A stretch of 64,000 bases of DNA, taken from Acidobacteriota bacterium. Its GTDB lineage: Bacteria; Acidobacteriota; Terriglobia; Terriglobales; Acidobacteriaceae. Shown in pieces: positions 45,299-53,242 of the stretch. The translations under genes were made by a program, and so were the position numbers. The stretch's first letter is position 1. Each line of letters opens with the position of its first letter. The stretch covers positions 1 through 64,000 of the forward strand of contig JABCZC010000004.1 in NCBI GenBank assembly GCA_013289875.1. The letters run 5' to 3'. The notes under the pieces are model-generated. The model ran no database searches. It was not told the DNA's origin and saw only the letters and a list, made by a program, of their open reading frames with translations.

Positions 45299-45318
45299 AT
45301 AGCCAAAATTGTGGCTAT
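45299..45318. promoter_or_regulatory. palindrome ATAGCCA-N6-TGGCTAT before the iclR gene
   Basis: Perfect 7-bp arms (45299-45305 and 45312-45318), 13 bp from the IclR start codon. Its sequence differs from the GTNCC-type sites, so it may serve autoregulation or another regulator. Confidence 0.45.
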
Positions 45319-45459
45319 CGATTTACGTTGCAGCTCCCACGACAGATGGAGACTGTGTTGCTTCCCGTCGCGGAAGAGAAGAACGCACATTTCCCTTCTT
45401 GACAGAGACGAGCGGCGGTGCGGAGAATAGACGACTATGTTTCACGGAGAGGACTGCAC

Positions 45460-45476
45460 GTACCACTATACGGTAC
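45460..45476. promoter_or_regulatory. candidate IclR-type operator upstream of KDG kinase
   Basis: GTACCACTATACGGTAC: perfect 5-bp arms GTACC/GGTAC around ACTATAC. It lies 53 bp before the kinase start in the divergent iclR-kdgK intergenic region. Confidence 0.55.
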
Positions 45477-45528
45477 ATAAATATGTGAACCTCCCGTTTG
45501 AAGCAAAATACGTTCCAAGGAAAGATGC

Positions 45529-46626
45529 ATGAACCCGATCGTTGTGAAGCCTGAAACTTGCCGGTGGGACAGCCTGAGTCTCGGCGAAGTAATGTTGCGG
45601 CTCGATCCGGGGGAAGGCCGAATTCACACCGCGCGTCACTTCAATGTCTGGGAGGGAGGCGGTGAGTACAACGTAGCCCGCGGGCTACGCCGATGCTTTG
45701 GATTGCGCACGGGTATTGTCACCGCGTTCGCCGAGAATCCGGTAGGGCGCCTGGCCGAGGACTTTATTCTGCAAGGCGGGGTGGATACTTCGCTCATTCG
45801 CTGGATGCCATACGACGGCGTGGGCCGCACGGTGCGTAACGGATTGAATTTTACCGAGCGTGGATTTGGAGTGCGCGCCGCCGCTGGTTGCTCTGACCGG
45901 GGGCATACGGCGATCTCTCAAACAAAAAGAGGCGACTTCGACTGGGAAGAAATCTTCGGGCGGCAGAATGGTTCACGGTGGTTCCACACCGGAGGGATAT
46001 TCGCCGCGCTCTCCGAATCGACCATCGTCGTTGCCGGCGATGCGATGGATGCCGCGCGCAAACATGGCACGCCTGTTTCCTACGATCTGAATTATCGCGA
46101 TTCGCTCTGGAAGAGCATCGGCGGCAAGGCCAGGGCCCAGGAGATAAATCGGGAGCTGGTGCGAAAGGTTGATTTGCTGCTGGGGAATGAAGAGGACTTC
46201 TCGGCAATGCTGGGCATTGCGCTCGAAGGCGTCACCGAGGATTTCGGCGAGTTGCCGATCGCCGGCTACGAAAAGATGCTGCGCGAAGTGGCGACGGCGT
46301 ATCCAAGCCTGAAGCTGGTTGCTACGACCTTGCGCACGGCGCATACCGCAAGCCGGAATGCATGGGGAGCAATTGCGCTCTATCAAGACGAGATTGTGCA
46401 AGTTGCGCAACGCGATATCGACATTCTGGATCGCGTGGGAGGAGGCGACTCTTTTGCCTCGGGCTTAATCTATGGGCTGATCGCAGGCAAACCAGTGGAG
46501 TGGGCCGTGCGCTGCGGAGTGGCTCACGGAGCGCTTGCCATGACCACGCCCGGCGACACGAGCACGGCCACGCGCGCGGAAGTGGAGCGCGTGATGAAGG
46601 GCAGTTCCGCGCGGATTGAGCGCTAG
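45529..46626 (+). CDS. kdgK: 2-keto-3-deoxygluconate kinase-like PfkB sugar kinase
   Basis: 365-aa PfkB-family kinase. The N-terminal substrate motif is WEGGGEYNVARGL and the ATP/catalytic motif is DRVGGGDSFASGLIYGL near residue 305, with the catalytic Asp in GGDSF. In the uronate pathway it phosphorylates KDG to KDPG. The substrate is inferred from neighbours: KDPG aldolase follows 28 bp downstream and KduD, KdgF-like and KduI genes are nearby. It is longer than E. coli KdgK (about 309 aa) through insertions around residues 115-145. AAGGAAAG precedes the ATG. Confidence 0.83.
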   Translation: MNPIVVKPETCRWDSLSLGEVMLRLDPGEGRIHTARHFNVWEGGGEYNVARGLRRCFGLRTGIVTAFAENPVGRLAEDFILQGGVDTSLIRWMPYDGVGRTVRNGLNFTERGFGVRAAAGCSDRGHTAISQTKRGDFDWEEIFGRQNGSRWFHTGGIFAALSESTIVVAGDAMDAARKHGTPVSYDLNYRDSLWKSIGGKARAQEINRELVRKVDLLLGNEEDFSAMLGIALEGVTEDFGELPIAGYEKMLREVATAYPSLKLVATTLRTAHTASRNAWGAIALYQDEIVQVAQRDIDILDRVGGGDSFASGLIYGLIAGKPVEWAVRCGVAHGALAMTTPGDTSTATRAEVERVMKGSSARIER

Positions 46627-46654
46627 GTCATTAAGCGCTGGATCAAGGAGAGGC

Positions 46655-47299
46655 ATGTCGGCAGAAACGAAGAGAACTCTGGAACGGGTGGGACTGATTC
46701 CCGTACTGCGCGCGAACTCGAAACATGCGGCGCATGCACTCGTCGATGCAATGATGGCCGGCGGAGCCACGGTGGTAGAAGTCACGATGACCGTGCCCGA
46801 TGCGTTGAGCATACTGCGCGATCTGAAACAAAGGTATGGGGATCGTATCTTGCTTGGCTCCGGAACGGTGACAACGGCGGCGGAGGCAGCTGAAACGATT
46901 GAGGCAGGAGCGGAATTTGTCGTCAGCCCGAGCCTGCATCTCGATGTGATTGCAAAGACGAAGGAGCTGGGCAAGATTTCGATTCCCGGCGCGCTCACGC
47001 CAACGGAGGTCATCACCGCGTGGAGAGCGGGCGCTGATTATGTGAAGATATTTCCCTGCTCGGCGATGGGCGGTGCGAGTTATCTGAAGTCTCTGCTCGC
47101 TCCCTTCCCGGAGTTGCAGTTGATTCCCACCGGAGGCGTGACGCTGCAGACGGCGGCGGATTTTCTGAAAGCGGGTGCTCGCGCCCTGGGAGTGGGTACG
47201 GATCTGGTGAATGCCGCCGCGATTGCGGAAGGCAATCCGGAATTGATTACGAATACCGCGCGTGCTTATCTGGAAATAATCAGGGCAACACGGGCGTAG
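46655..47299 (+). CDS. eda: KDPG/KHG aldolase
   Basis: 214-aa class I aldolase that splits 2-keto-3-deoxy-6-phosphogluconate into pyruvate and glyceraldehyde-3-phosphate. VVEVTMTVPDAL contains the catalytic Glu, DYVKIFPCSAMGG the Schiff-base Lys (about 130), and LIPTGGVTLQTA binds phosphate. ATG 46655, behind AAGGAGAGG, is chosen; an in-frame ATG at 46616 overlaps the kinase. With the kinase it completes the lower end of the uronate route. Confidence 0.92.
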   Translation: MSAETKRTLERVGLIPVLRANSKHAAHALVDAMMAGGATVVEVTMTVPDALSILRDLKQRYGDRILLGSGTVTTAAEAAETIEAGAEFVVSPSLHLDVIAKTKELGKISIPGALTPTEVITAWRAGADYVKIFPCSAMGGASYLKSLLAPFPELQLIPTGGVTLQTAADFLKAGARALGVGTDLVNAAAIAEGNPELITNTARAYLEIIRATRA

Positions 47300-47313
47300 G
47301 CCGTAATGCAGCC

Positions 47314-47330
47314 GTCCCGCATGCCGGTAC
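47314..47330. promoter_or_regulatory. candidate IclR-type operator upstream of kduD
   Basis: GTCCCGCATGCCGGTAC keeps the outer half-sites GTNCC/GGNAC of the other sites but has a different centre. It lies 97 bp before kduD in the gap after eda. Confidence 0.4.
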
Positions 47331-47426
47331 GAACGTCTCTCAAATCGTTGACAACCGTTGCCTCAAACAAAAAGAATGCTCCTCGTCCGGTTCGCATAGC
47401 AGTACGCCGTACCGCGAAGAAGAAGA

Positions 47427-48191
47427 ATGAGCATTCTTGATCAGTTTCGTCTCGATGGCAAAGTCGCGCTGGTTACAGGATCGGCCAGCGGACTCGGCGC
47501 AGCGATCGCCGTTGCGCTGGCAGAGGCCGGAGCATCGGTGGCATGTCATGGCAATCGACGCTCCGCGCATGAAACAAGCGAGCGGATCCGCACGATGGGG
47601 CGCGAGTCCAAGAGTTTTGCCGCCGATCTCGGCAAGCATAATGGGGCGGAGTCCCTGTATGAAGCTGTCTCAGCTGCGATGGGCGCACCAGACATCCTGG
47701 TGAACAACGCCGGCATGATCTATCGGGAGCCAGCAGAGCACTATGACGTGCAGGCCTGGATGACGGTGCTCCAGGTGAATCTCACCAGCGTGTTTCGCCT
47801 CTGCCAGCTTGCGGGCCGGTCGATGCTTGAAAGACAACGGGGCAAGATCATCAACATTGCGTCGTTGCTTTCGTTTCAAGGCGGCATCCGCGTTCCGGCG
47901 TATGCCGCGTCGAAGGGCGGAGTGGCGCAACTAACCAAGGCGCTGGCAAATGAATGGGGGCAGCGCAATGTACAGGTGAATGCGATCGCTCCGGGATACT
48001 TCCGCACAGATAACACTTCGTCGTTGCAGAAGGACGAAATTCGAAACCGCCAGATCCTGGAGCGGATTCCGGCGGGGCGCTGGGGCGAGCCGGAGGATAT
48101 GGCTGGCGCCGCGGTCTTTCTGGCTTCGGCTGCGAGCAACTATATCACCGGCGAGGTGCTGGTGGTTGACGGCGGCTGGATGTCACGCTGA
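47427..48191 (+). CDS. kduD: 2-deoxy-D-gluconate 3-dehydrogenase-type SDR
   Basis: 254-aa short-chain dehydrogenase. TGSASGLGAAIAVAL is the NAD-binding loop, VNNAGMIYREPAEHYD the family-typical stretch after NNAG, and YAASKGGVAQL gives the catalytic Tyr/Lys; NIASLLSFQGGIRVP has the Ser. The IYREPAE segment and overall match point to KduD, which reduces 2,5-diketo-3-deoxygluconate (DKII) to KDG. A cupin gene with KdgF features follows 16 bp later, and KduI, the enzyme before it in the pathway, is at 52.4 kb. Confidence 0.88.
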   Translation: MSILDQFRLDGKVALVTGSASGLGAAIAVALAEAGASVACHGNRRSAHETSERIRTMGRESKSFAADLGKHNGAESLYEAVSAAMGAPDILVNNAGMIYREPAEHYDVQAWMTVLQVNLTSVFRLCQLAGRSMLERQRGKIINIASLLSFQGGIRVPAYAASKGGVAQLTKALANEWGQRNVQVNAIAPGYFRTDNTSSLQKDEIRNRQILERIPAGRWGEPEDMAGAAVFLASAASNYITGEVLVVDGGWMSR

Positions 48192-48207
48192 GTGAAGAAA
48201 GGGGTAA

Positions 48208-48558
48208 ATGACCGCTGAGACTATCAAGCTCGTAGAAAGGAAAGATGCAAAGGTCTTTTCGCCGGAAGAGGGACTGTCGCGACAGGTGCTTGCTTACAGC
48301 CATCAGTTGATGCTGGTGCGACACCTGATGCAAAAGGGGTGGACAGGTGCGAGGCATAGCCATCCGCATGAGCAACTGGTGTACGTCATCCGCGGCCATC
48401 TTCGGTTCAGCGGCGGAGGCAGCACGTTCGACGTGCGCACCGGCGACAGTTTTGTGGTTCTGGGGGAGATGGAGCATCAGGCCAGCGCGCTCGAGGAGTC
48501 GGAAGTCCTGGACGTGTTTACGCCCTATCGCGAAGACTATGCGGAGCAGCGGCTGTGA
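48208..48558 (+). CDS. kdgF: KdgF-like cupin (unsaturated uronate ring-opening)
   Basis: 116-aa single-domain cupin with a complete metal site: GARHSHPHEQLVYVIRGHL (His, His, Gln/Glu) and EMEHQASALEESEVLDVF. Small cupins of this form next to kdu genes are KdgF, which converts 4,5-unsaturated monouronates to the linear 5-keto form before KduI. The assignment is by context and motif; other cupin roles are possible. It overlaps the PL5 lyase start, so the two are translationally coupled. Confidence 0.72.
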   Translation: MTAETIKLVERKDAKVFSPEEGLSRQVLAYSHQLMLVRHLMQKGWTGARHSHPHEQLVYVIRGHLRFSGGGSTFDVRTGDSFVVLGEMEHQASALEESEVLDVFTPYREDYAEQRL

Positions 48559-49616
48559 TGATGCTGAAGGCATTTGCGCTCAACGCTGCTCTCCTGCTTC
48601 CTGTCGCGTCCTATGCTGCGCAGCCTTTGCGCTCGCCATGGGACGGCAAGGATGTGAAGCTGACGGATACTTCCTATGCGTGCCCTGCCATCGTTCAGCT
48701 GTCGCCCGATCTGACAACGGACCGCTTCTACTCCGACAGCAAGTCTTCGATCATCGATCCGGAAAAGTGGAAAGCGTACGTCGCGAGTTCGGGGCCATAT
48801 AAGGATCTGGGGCAGCGGATCGTCGATGCAGCGGACGCATATCGGACGACGGGCAGCCGAGAGGCGGCGGAGTGCGCCATACGGCATGCGGACGCCGCGG
48901 CGAAAGATGGAGTATTTACTGGAAAGATGTCGTCCAACCAGGCGTACTACGTGCAGGGATGGGTGATCGGAGCGATCGCGATCGCTTATCTCAAGGTGCG
49001 CGATAGCGGTCTGATTACACAGGAACAGGCGCATGAGATTCCGTCGTGGATCGTGAGGGTAGTGCAACAGACGATGGACTACTACGACACGAGGCGGCAA
49101 AAGGGCACGGGCGATGCCGAGAACAACCACCTGTATTGGGCCGGCGTGGAGATATCGGCGGCAGGGATCGTTGCCGACAATCGCAAGCTGTTCGACTGGG
49201 GCATGGATGCTTATCGCATCGGTGTGGCGCAGATCGGGACGGATGGCTCGCTGCCGCTCGAGATGCGGCGCGGACAACGCGCTCTGCACTATCACCTGTA
49301 CGCAGTGGCTCCCCTGGTGTATCTGGCGGGGTTTGGCGAAAACAACGGCCTGAATCTTTACGCCGAACACAACTATGCCCTGAAGAAGCTGGCTGTGCTT
49401 TCAACGCAAGGGCTGGTGGATAACAGTTTCTTCGCGAAGGCCGCGGGCATTGCGCAGGACACGCCCAAAGGACCTCCAACAGCGGAAGAAATCAGTTGGG
49501 CGAATATTTATGTTTCACGATTTCCCGACCCGGCGATCTCGCAATTGCTGGCAAAGGCACCATCGCTGAGCTACATGTATCTCGGTGGATTGCCTCCAGG
49601 CTCAGTACAGAAATAA
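48555..49616 (+). CDS. PL5-family alginate/polyuronate lyase, exported
   Basis: 353 aa with a signal peptide (LKAFALNAALLLPVASYAAQ) and the alpha/alpha-toroid of PL5 lyases. NNHLYWAGVEISAA contains the catalytic Asn/His pair, and RRGQRALHYHLYAVAPLV contains the catalytic Tyr. PL5 enzymes cleave poly-beta-D-mannuronate and some act on polyglucuronate, leaving 4,5-unsaturated uronate ends. Those ends are what the GH105, KdgF and KduI proteins here consume. The first start is GTG 48555, overlapping the cupin stop; ATG 48558 and 48561 are equally possible. Substrate (mannuronate versus glucuronate) cannot be decided. Confidence 0.82.
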   Translation: MMMLKAFALNAALLLPVASYAAQPLRSPWDGKDVKLTDTSYACPAIVQLSPDLTTDRFYSDSKSSIIDPEKWKAYVASSGPYKDLGQRIVDAADAYRTTGSREAAECAIRHADAAAKDGVFTGKMSSNQAYYVQGWVIGAIAIAYLKVRDSGLITQEQAHEIPSWIVRVVQQTMDYYDTRRQKGTGDAENNHLYWAGVEISAAGIVADNRKLFDWGMDAYRIGVAQIGTDGSLPLEMRRGQRALHYHLYAVAPLVYLAGFGENNGLNLYAEHNYALKKLAVLSTQGLVDNSFFAKAAGIAQDTPKGPPTAEEISWANIYVSRFPDPAISQLLAKAPSLSYMYLGGLPPGSVQK

Positions 49617-49629
49617 CGAGGAGATTTCT

Positions 49630-50499
49630 ATGGCAGCTTCATTGACCACCTCATTTGCAACTCCACTTTCGGAAGCGGTTGCCAAGGCTGACGGGCCTTA
49701 CCAGCTGCACAGTCTGGATCGCGCGGTCTCGGTTCTCGAAGTGCTCGGCGAGAGCGATACTCCGCTCAGCCTGGCGGAAATCTGCCAGCGCATGGATTTG
49801 CACAAGAGTACCGCACACAGGTCGCTTATGGTGTTGGAGCGCAGCGCGCTGATCGAGCGCACGCTGGAGAATCGCTTCCGGCTGGGACTGAAGCTGTATG
49901 AACTGGGAAATCGAGCCGTGGAACAGATCGACTTGCGCGCCCGGGTTCATCCGTTCTTCCGGCGACTCGCCGCGCAGGTGGGGGAAACGGTGCACCTCAG
50001 CGTCCTGCAGAAAACATCGGTTGTGTATCTAGACAAGGTCGAACCAAACCGCAGAGTTTGCATGAGCTCGAAAACCGGAACTTCGAACCCGGTCTACTGT
50101 ACCTCGATGGGCAAGGCGATGCTCGCCTTTCAACCCGAGGAGGTGATCGAGCAGATCGTCGCAAAGATTCGTTTTGTGCGTCATACGCCGAAGACGCTGA
50201 CCACACGCGATGCGCTGTTGAAGGCGTTGGAAAGAATTCGCCGTCGCGGATATGCCATCGACGATGAAGAGATTGAACTGGGGGTTCGCTGTGTTGGCGC
50301 TCCAATCTTTAACGAAAACCACCGAGCGATTGCAGCAGTAAGCGTCTCCGGACCGGCGTCGCGGATCACAGTCCAAAGCGTGCCGGGCATCGCCGAGCAT
50401 GTGCTGCGCTGCTGCCGTGATATCTCCGCGTCGCTCGGGCTGAGCACAAAGAAGAAAACTCACCTGGTGTCACCCTTCCTAAGGCACTACGGAAATTGA
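49630..50499 (+). CDS. IclR-family transcriptional regulator (second in the uronate locus)
   Basis: 289 aa with the same organisation as the IclR protein at 44.5-45.3 kb: winged helix with CQRMDLHKSTAHRSLMVLER, then an effector domain with GTSNPVYCTSMGKAMLAF and AIDDEEIELGVRCVGAPIF. A 25-residue N-terminal extension precedes the DNA-binding domain. ATG 49630 follows GAGGAG; an in-frame start at 49585 falls within the lyase gene. It sits inside the operon, between lyase and fucosidase genes, so its own expression probably rises with the locus. Confidence 0.88.
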   Translation: MAASLTTSFATPLSEAVAKADGPYQLHSLDRAVSVLEVLGESDTPLSLAEICQRMDLHKSTAHRSLMVLERSALIERTLENRFRLGLKLYELGNRAVEQIDLRARVHPFFRRLAAQVGETVHLSVLQKTSVVYLDKVEPNRRVCMSSKTGTSNPVYCTSMGKAMLAFQPEEVIEQIVAKIRFVRHTPKTLTTRDALLKALERIRRRGYAIDDEEIELGVRCVGAPIFNENHRAIAAVSVSGPASRITVQSVPGIAEHVLRCCRDISASLGLSTKKKTHLVSPFLRHYGN

Positions 50500-50535
50500 T
50501 CTCAGTCGCGAGCACATCGGCTGGAGGCGAGACGC

Positions 50536-51873
50536 ATGGAAAACAGCATTACCCGTCGTGATATGTTGAAGGGCGCCGGAGCATCGCTTGCGGCCGTTGC
50601 CCTGCCGGGCACGCCCTTCTCATCTGAACCATCGGCACAAAGTACGGCCACTGCGCAGGACCAGACACGCGCACAGCGAATGCAGTGGTGGCACGCAGCC
50701 AGGTTCGGCATGTTCATCCACTTCGGGGTCTATAGCACAATAGAGCGGCATGAATGGGTCATGGAGAACGAAGCGATCCCGATGAACCAATATGTGCCGC
50801 ATGCAGTTACGTTTAAGCCCGTATTGAATTCACCCCGTGCATGGGCGCGGCTGGCGAAGCAGGCCGGTATGAAATACATGGTGATGACCACGAAGCATCA
50901 TGAGGGTTTCTGCAATTTCGATACAAAGCTGACCACCTATTGCGCTCCGAAGCAGGGGCCGGGGCGCGACATGGTGCGCGAGTATGTGGAGGCGGCGCGC
51001 GCCGAAGGTTTGCGCGTGGGCTTCTACTACTCCCTGATGGACTGGCATCATCCTGATGGAGCGCGATGCGCAACCGATGAGGCAGCGAGGAGAAGGTTTG
51101 TCGACTACACTTATGGGCTAATCCGAGAGTTGATGACCAACTACGGCAAAGTCGACGTGTTGTGGTACGACGTAGCGTGGCCGCTGGATGCGAACGGGTG
51201 GGAGTCTGAGCGGATGAATGCGATGGTTTTCGAACTTCAGCCCGAGATCATTGTGAACAACCGCAACAAACTTCCCGGCGACTTCTCAACTCCGGAACAA
51301 GAGATTGTGGCGGCGACGAATGGGCGCGCGTGGGAATCGTGCATGACCCTGAACGATAGCTGGGGCTATCAGCGCGCGGACGACGACTGGAAGTCATCCC
51401 GCACGATTGTTCGCAACCTGGTTCAGTGCGCGTGTGACGGCGGCAACTATCTACTGAACATTGGGCCCAAGCCGGACGGATCGATTCCGGAGGAATCTGT
51501 TCGTGTACTGACCGAAGTCGGCGCATGGATGAGTACAAACGGCGAGACCATCTATAAATCTGATCTATGCCAGGTGCGACGCTCCAATTACGCAAGCTTT
51601 ACCAGAACCGGCAATATGCTTTATATGCACGTTCACTTCTGGCCCGGAGAGTATGTTGCAATTAGTGGACTGCAGACTAAGGTCAAGGCGGCGCATCTCC
51701 TTAAGACCGGCGCGGAAGTCAAGTTCACCCAGGACGAGTTCCAGACAAAGTTCGTTGGCTTGACGGAGAAGGCACCGGATTATCCAGTAACGACGATCGC
51801 CATAGAGTGCGAATCCGAGCCGACGCAGAATACGGACTTTGTTCGTATCAACAAGCCACGCGACGGCGTATAG
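50536..51873 (+). CDS. GH29 alpha-L-fucosidase, Tat-exported
   Basis: 445 aa. A twin-arginine signal (ITRRDMLKGAGASLAAVAL) opens the protein. The GH29 barrel follows with WWHAARFGMFIHFGVYS near residue 55, MTTKHHEGFCNFDTK, and VDVLWYDVAWP with the nucleophile Asp at about 208 (usual LWFDGG). NGGNYLLNIGPKPDGSIP-type text near residue 300 is the diagnostic GH29 stretch. It removes alpha-linked L-fucose, pointing to a fucose-containing uronate polysaccharide as substrate. It is the last plus-strand gene of the cluster before the convergent cupin. Confidence 0.87.
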   Translation: MENSITRRDMLKGAGASLAAVALPGTPFSSEPSAQSTATAQDQTRAQRMQWWHAARFGMFIHFGVYSTIERHEWVMENEAIPMNQYVPHAVTFKPVLNSPRAWARLAKQAGMKYMVMTTKHHEGFCNFDTKLTTYCAPKQGPGRDMVREYVEAARAEGLRVGFYYSLMDWHHPDGARCATDEAARRRFVDYTYGLIRELMTNYGKVDVLWYDVAWPLDANGWESERMNAMVFELQPEIIVNNRNKLPGDFSTPEQEIVAATNGRAWESCMTLNDSWGYQRADDDWKSSRTIVRNLVQCACDGGNYLLNIGPKPDGSIPEESVRVLTEVGAWMSTNGETIYKSDLCQVRRSNYASFTRTGNMLYMHVHFWPGEYVAISGLQTKVKAAHLLKTGAEVKFTQDEFQTKFVGLTEKAPDYPVTTIAIECESEPTQNTDFVRINKPRDGV

Positions 51874-51875
51874 TG

Positions 51876-52340
51876 CTACTCCTTCACCTTGACGACGATT
51901 GTACTGAATACGTCTCCTGGCGCGATGATCAGCTGGTGTGGCGTACCAGCGGGGATGTGTACAATGTCGTTCTTGGTGATGGTCTGCGATTGTCCATCCT
52001 GAAGGCTGCTGCCCTTTGTTTCGCCGTCATTTCCGGTCTGCGCGTTCATGACGGTACCGCCGGTTATGAGCGTTGCCTTCCCACCGGTGACAACGAAGAT
52101 GTCGTCGTAGTGCGCGTGAATCTCGGCGCCTCCGCTGGCGGTGCGAACCGAGAGTTTGATGGCGTGCGAGGTGTAGTCGCCAAGTGTCGCTCCGCTGCTG
52201 CCCGAGGCTTTTGACGTTTGCCCGAGCGTTGCCAACTGGGCCGAAATGTCTTTGCCGGAGAAGACCTGGGCTTTGCCCCCGGTTTGCGCGAAGGAAGGAA
52301 TGGCCAGTGCGGCGACGGCGAAAATTGGAATCAGTTTCAT
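51876..52340 (-). CDS. exported cupin-domain protein
   Basis: 154 aa from ATG 52340: a signal peptide (LIPIFAVAALAIPSFAQ), then a cupin barrel with EIHAHYDDIFVVTGGKATL (His-His-Asp metal ligands) and IVHIPAGTPHQLIIAPGD (second His). Secreted cupins of this size are uncharacterised; in this locus it may act on a uronate or sugar derivative in the periplasm. It follows kduI by 28 bp in the same direction and ends 2 bp from the fucosidase stop. The longer frame up to 52427 overlaps kduI. Confidence 0.7.
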   Translation of the reverse strand: MKLIPIFAVAALAIPSFAQTGGKAQVFSGKDISAQLATLGQTSKASGSSGATLGDYTSHAIKLSVRTASGGAEIHAHYDDIFVVTGGKATLITGGTVMNAQTGNDGETKGSSLQDGQSQTITKNDIVHIPAGTPHQLIIAPGDVFSTIVVKVKE

Positions 52341-52368
52341 ATGCCCTCCTGCGATTTTATGATTCGGC

Positions 52369-53199
52369 TCAGCGAAGACTTTGCAACGGAGCAGGATCCA
52401 TATCTGCGTAGTCCTGATTCTCTCCACCCATGCCCCAGCAGAAACTGTAGGCCTGTGTGCCCATCCCGGCGTGAATCGACCAGCCAGGGGAGACTACAAC
52501 TTCGCGATCCTTCATGACGATGTGACGCGTCTCTTCCGCAGGGCCCATCAGGTGAAAGACCCGCGCATCTTTCGTGAGGTTGAAGTACATGTAGATCTCG
52601 GAGCGGCGCATGTGGGTATGTGCGGGCATCGTGTTCCAGGCGCTGCCCGGATGAAGATGCGTGACGCCCATCACCAGTTGGCAACTCTTCGCTCCGCCGA
52701 GATAGATGTACTTGCAAATCGTGCGTCGATTGCAGGCTTCCACACTGCCCAACTCAACCGGGTTGGCTTCGTCCTTGCGAACCAGCGTTGTGGGGTGGCT
52801 GGCGTGTGCCGGATAGCTAAGAAGATAGAAGACCGCCGGCGAGCCAAGGTCTTTCGACTCGAAGGCAATGTCGCGCGCGCCGCGTCCGATGTAAAGGCAG
52901 TCGAGGTTTTCGACTGAATGGCACTTGCCGTCTACGCGAATCACGCCGTTGCCGGCAATGTTCAACGCGCCCAACTCGCGACGCTCCGTGAAATACTGCG
53001 CGCGGAGCGCGTCGTCTGCAGGAAGCGCGGTCGGACTTCCCAGCGGTGCAGCCATGCCTACGACGGCGCGATCCAGATCGACATACGCAAGACGGACCGC
53101 ACCCGGCTCGTAGAGCGCGTCGATCAGAAATGATTCCCGAATCTGTGTGGTCGTCATCGTGGGATATCGGACAGGGTCGGCCAATAAATAGGTTTTCAT
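52369..53199 (-). CDS. kduI: 5-keto-4-deoxyuronate isomerase
   Basis: 276-aa cupin-type isomerase that converts 5-keto-4-deoxyuronate (DKI) to 2,5-diketo-3-deoxygluconate. The zinc site is complete: HTHMRRSEIYMYF provides His196, His198 and Glu203, and the last ligand His lies in SIHAGMGTQAYSFCWGMGGE. YIGRGARDIAF and GVTHLHPGSAWNTMPAHTHM are the standard family stretches. It shares an operon with the upstream GH105 gene (43 bp) and the secreted cupin downstream, and it feeds KduD at 47.4 kb. Confidence 0.96.
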   Translation of the reverse strand: MKTYLLADPVRYPTMTTTQIRESFLIDALYEPGAVRLAYVDLDRAVVGMAAPLGSPTALPADDALRAQYFTERRELGALNIAGNGVIRVDGKCHSVENLDCLYIGRGARDIAFESKDLGSPAVFYLLSYPAHASHPTTLVRKDEANPVELGSVEACNRRTICKYIYLGGAKSCQLVMGVTHLHPGSAWNTMPAHTHMRRSEIYMYFNLTKDARVFHLMGPAEETRHIVMKDREVVVSPGWSIHAGMGTQAYSFCWGMGGENQDYADMDPAPLQSLR

Positions 53200-53242
53200 C
53201 GCTTTCCTTCAGCAGGCATTCTTTCGTTGCAGCATTGAGTTG

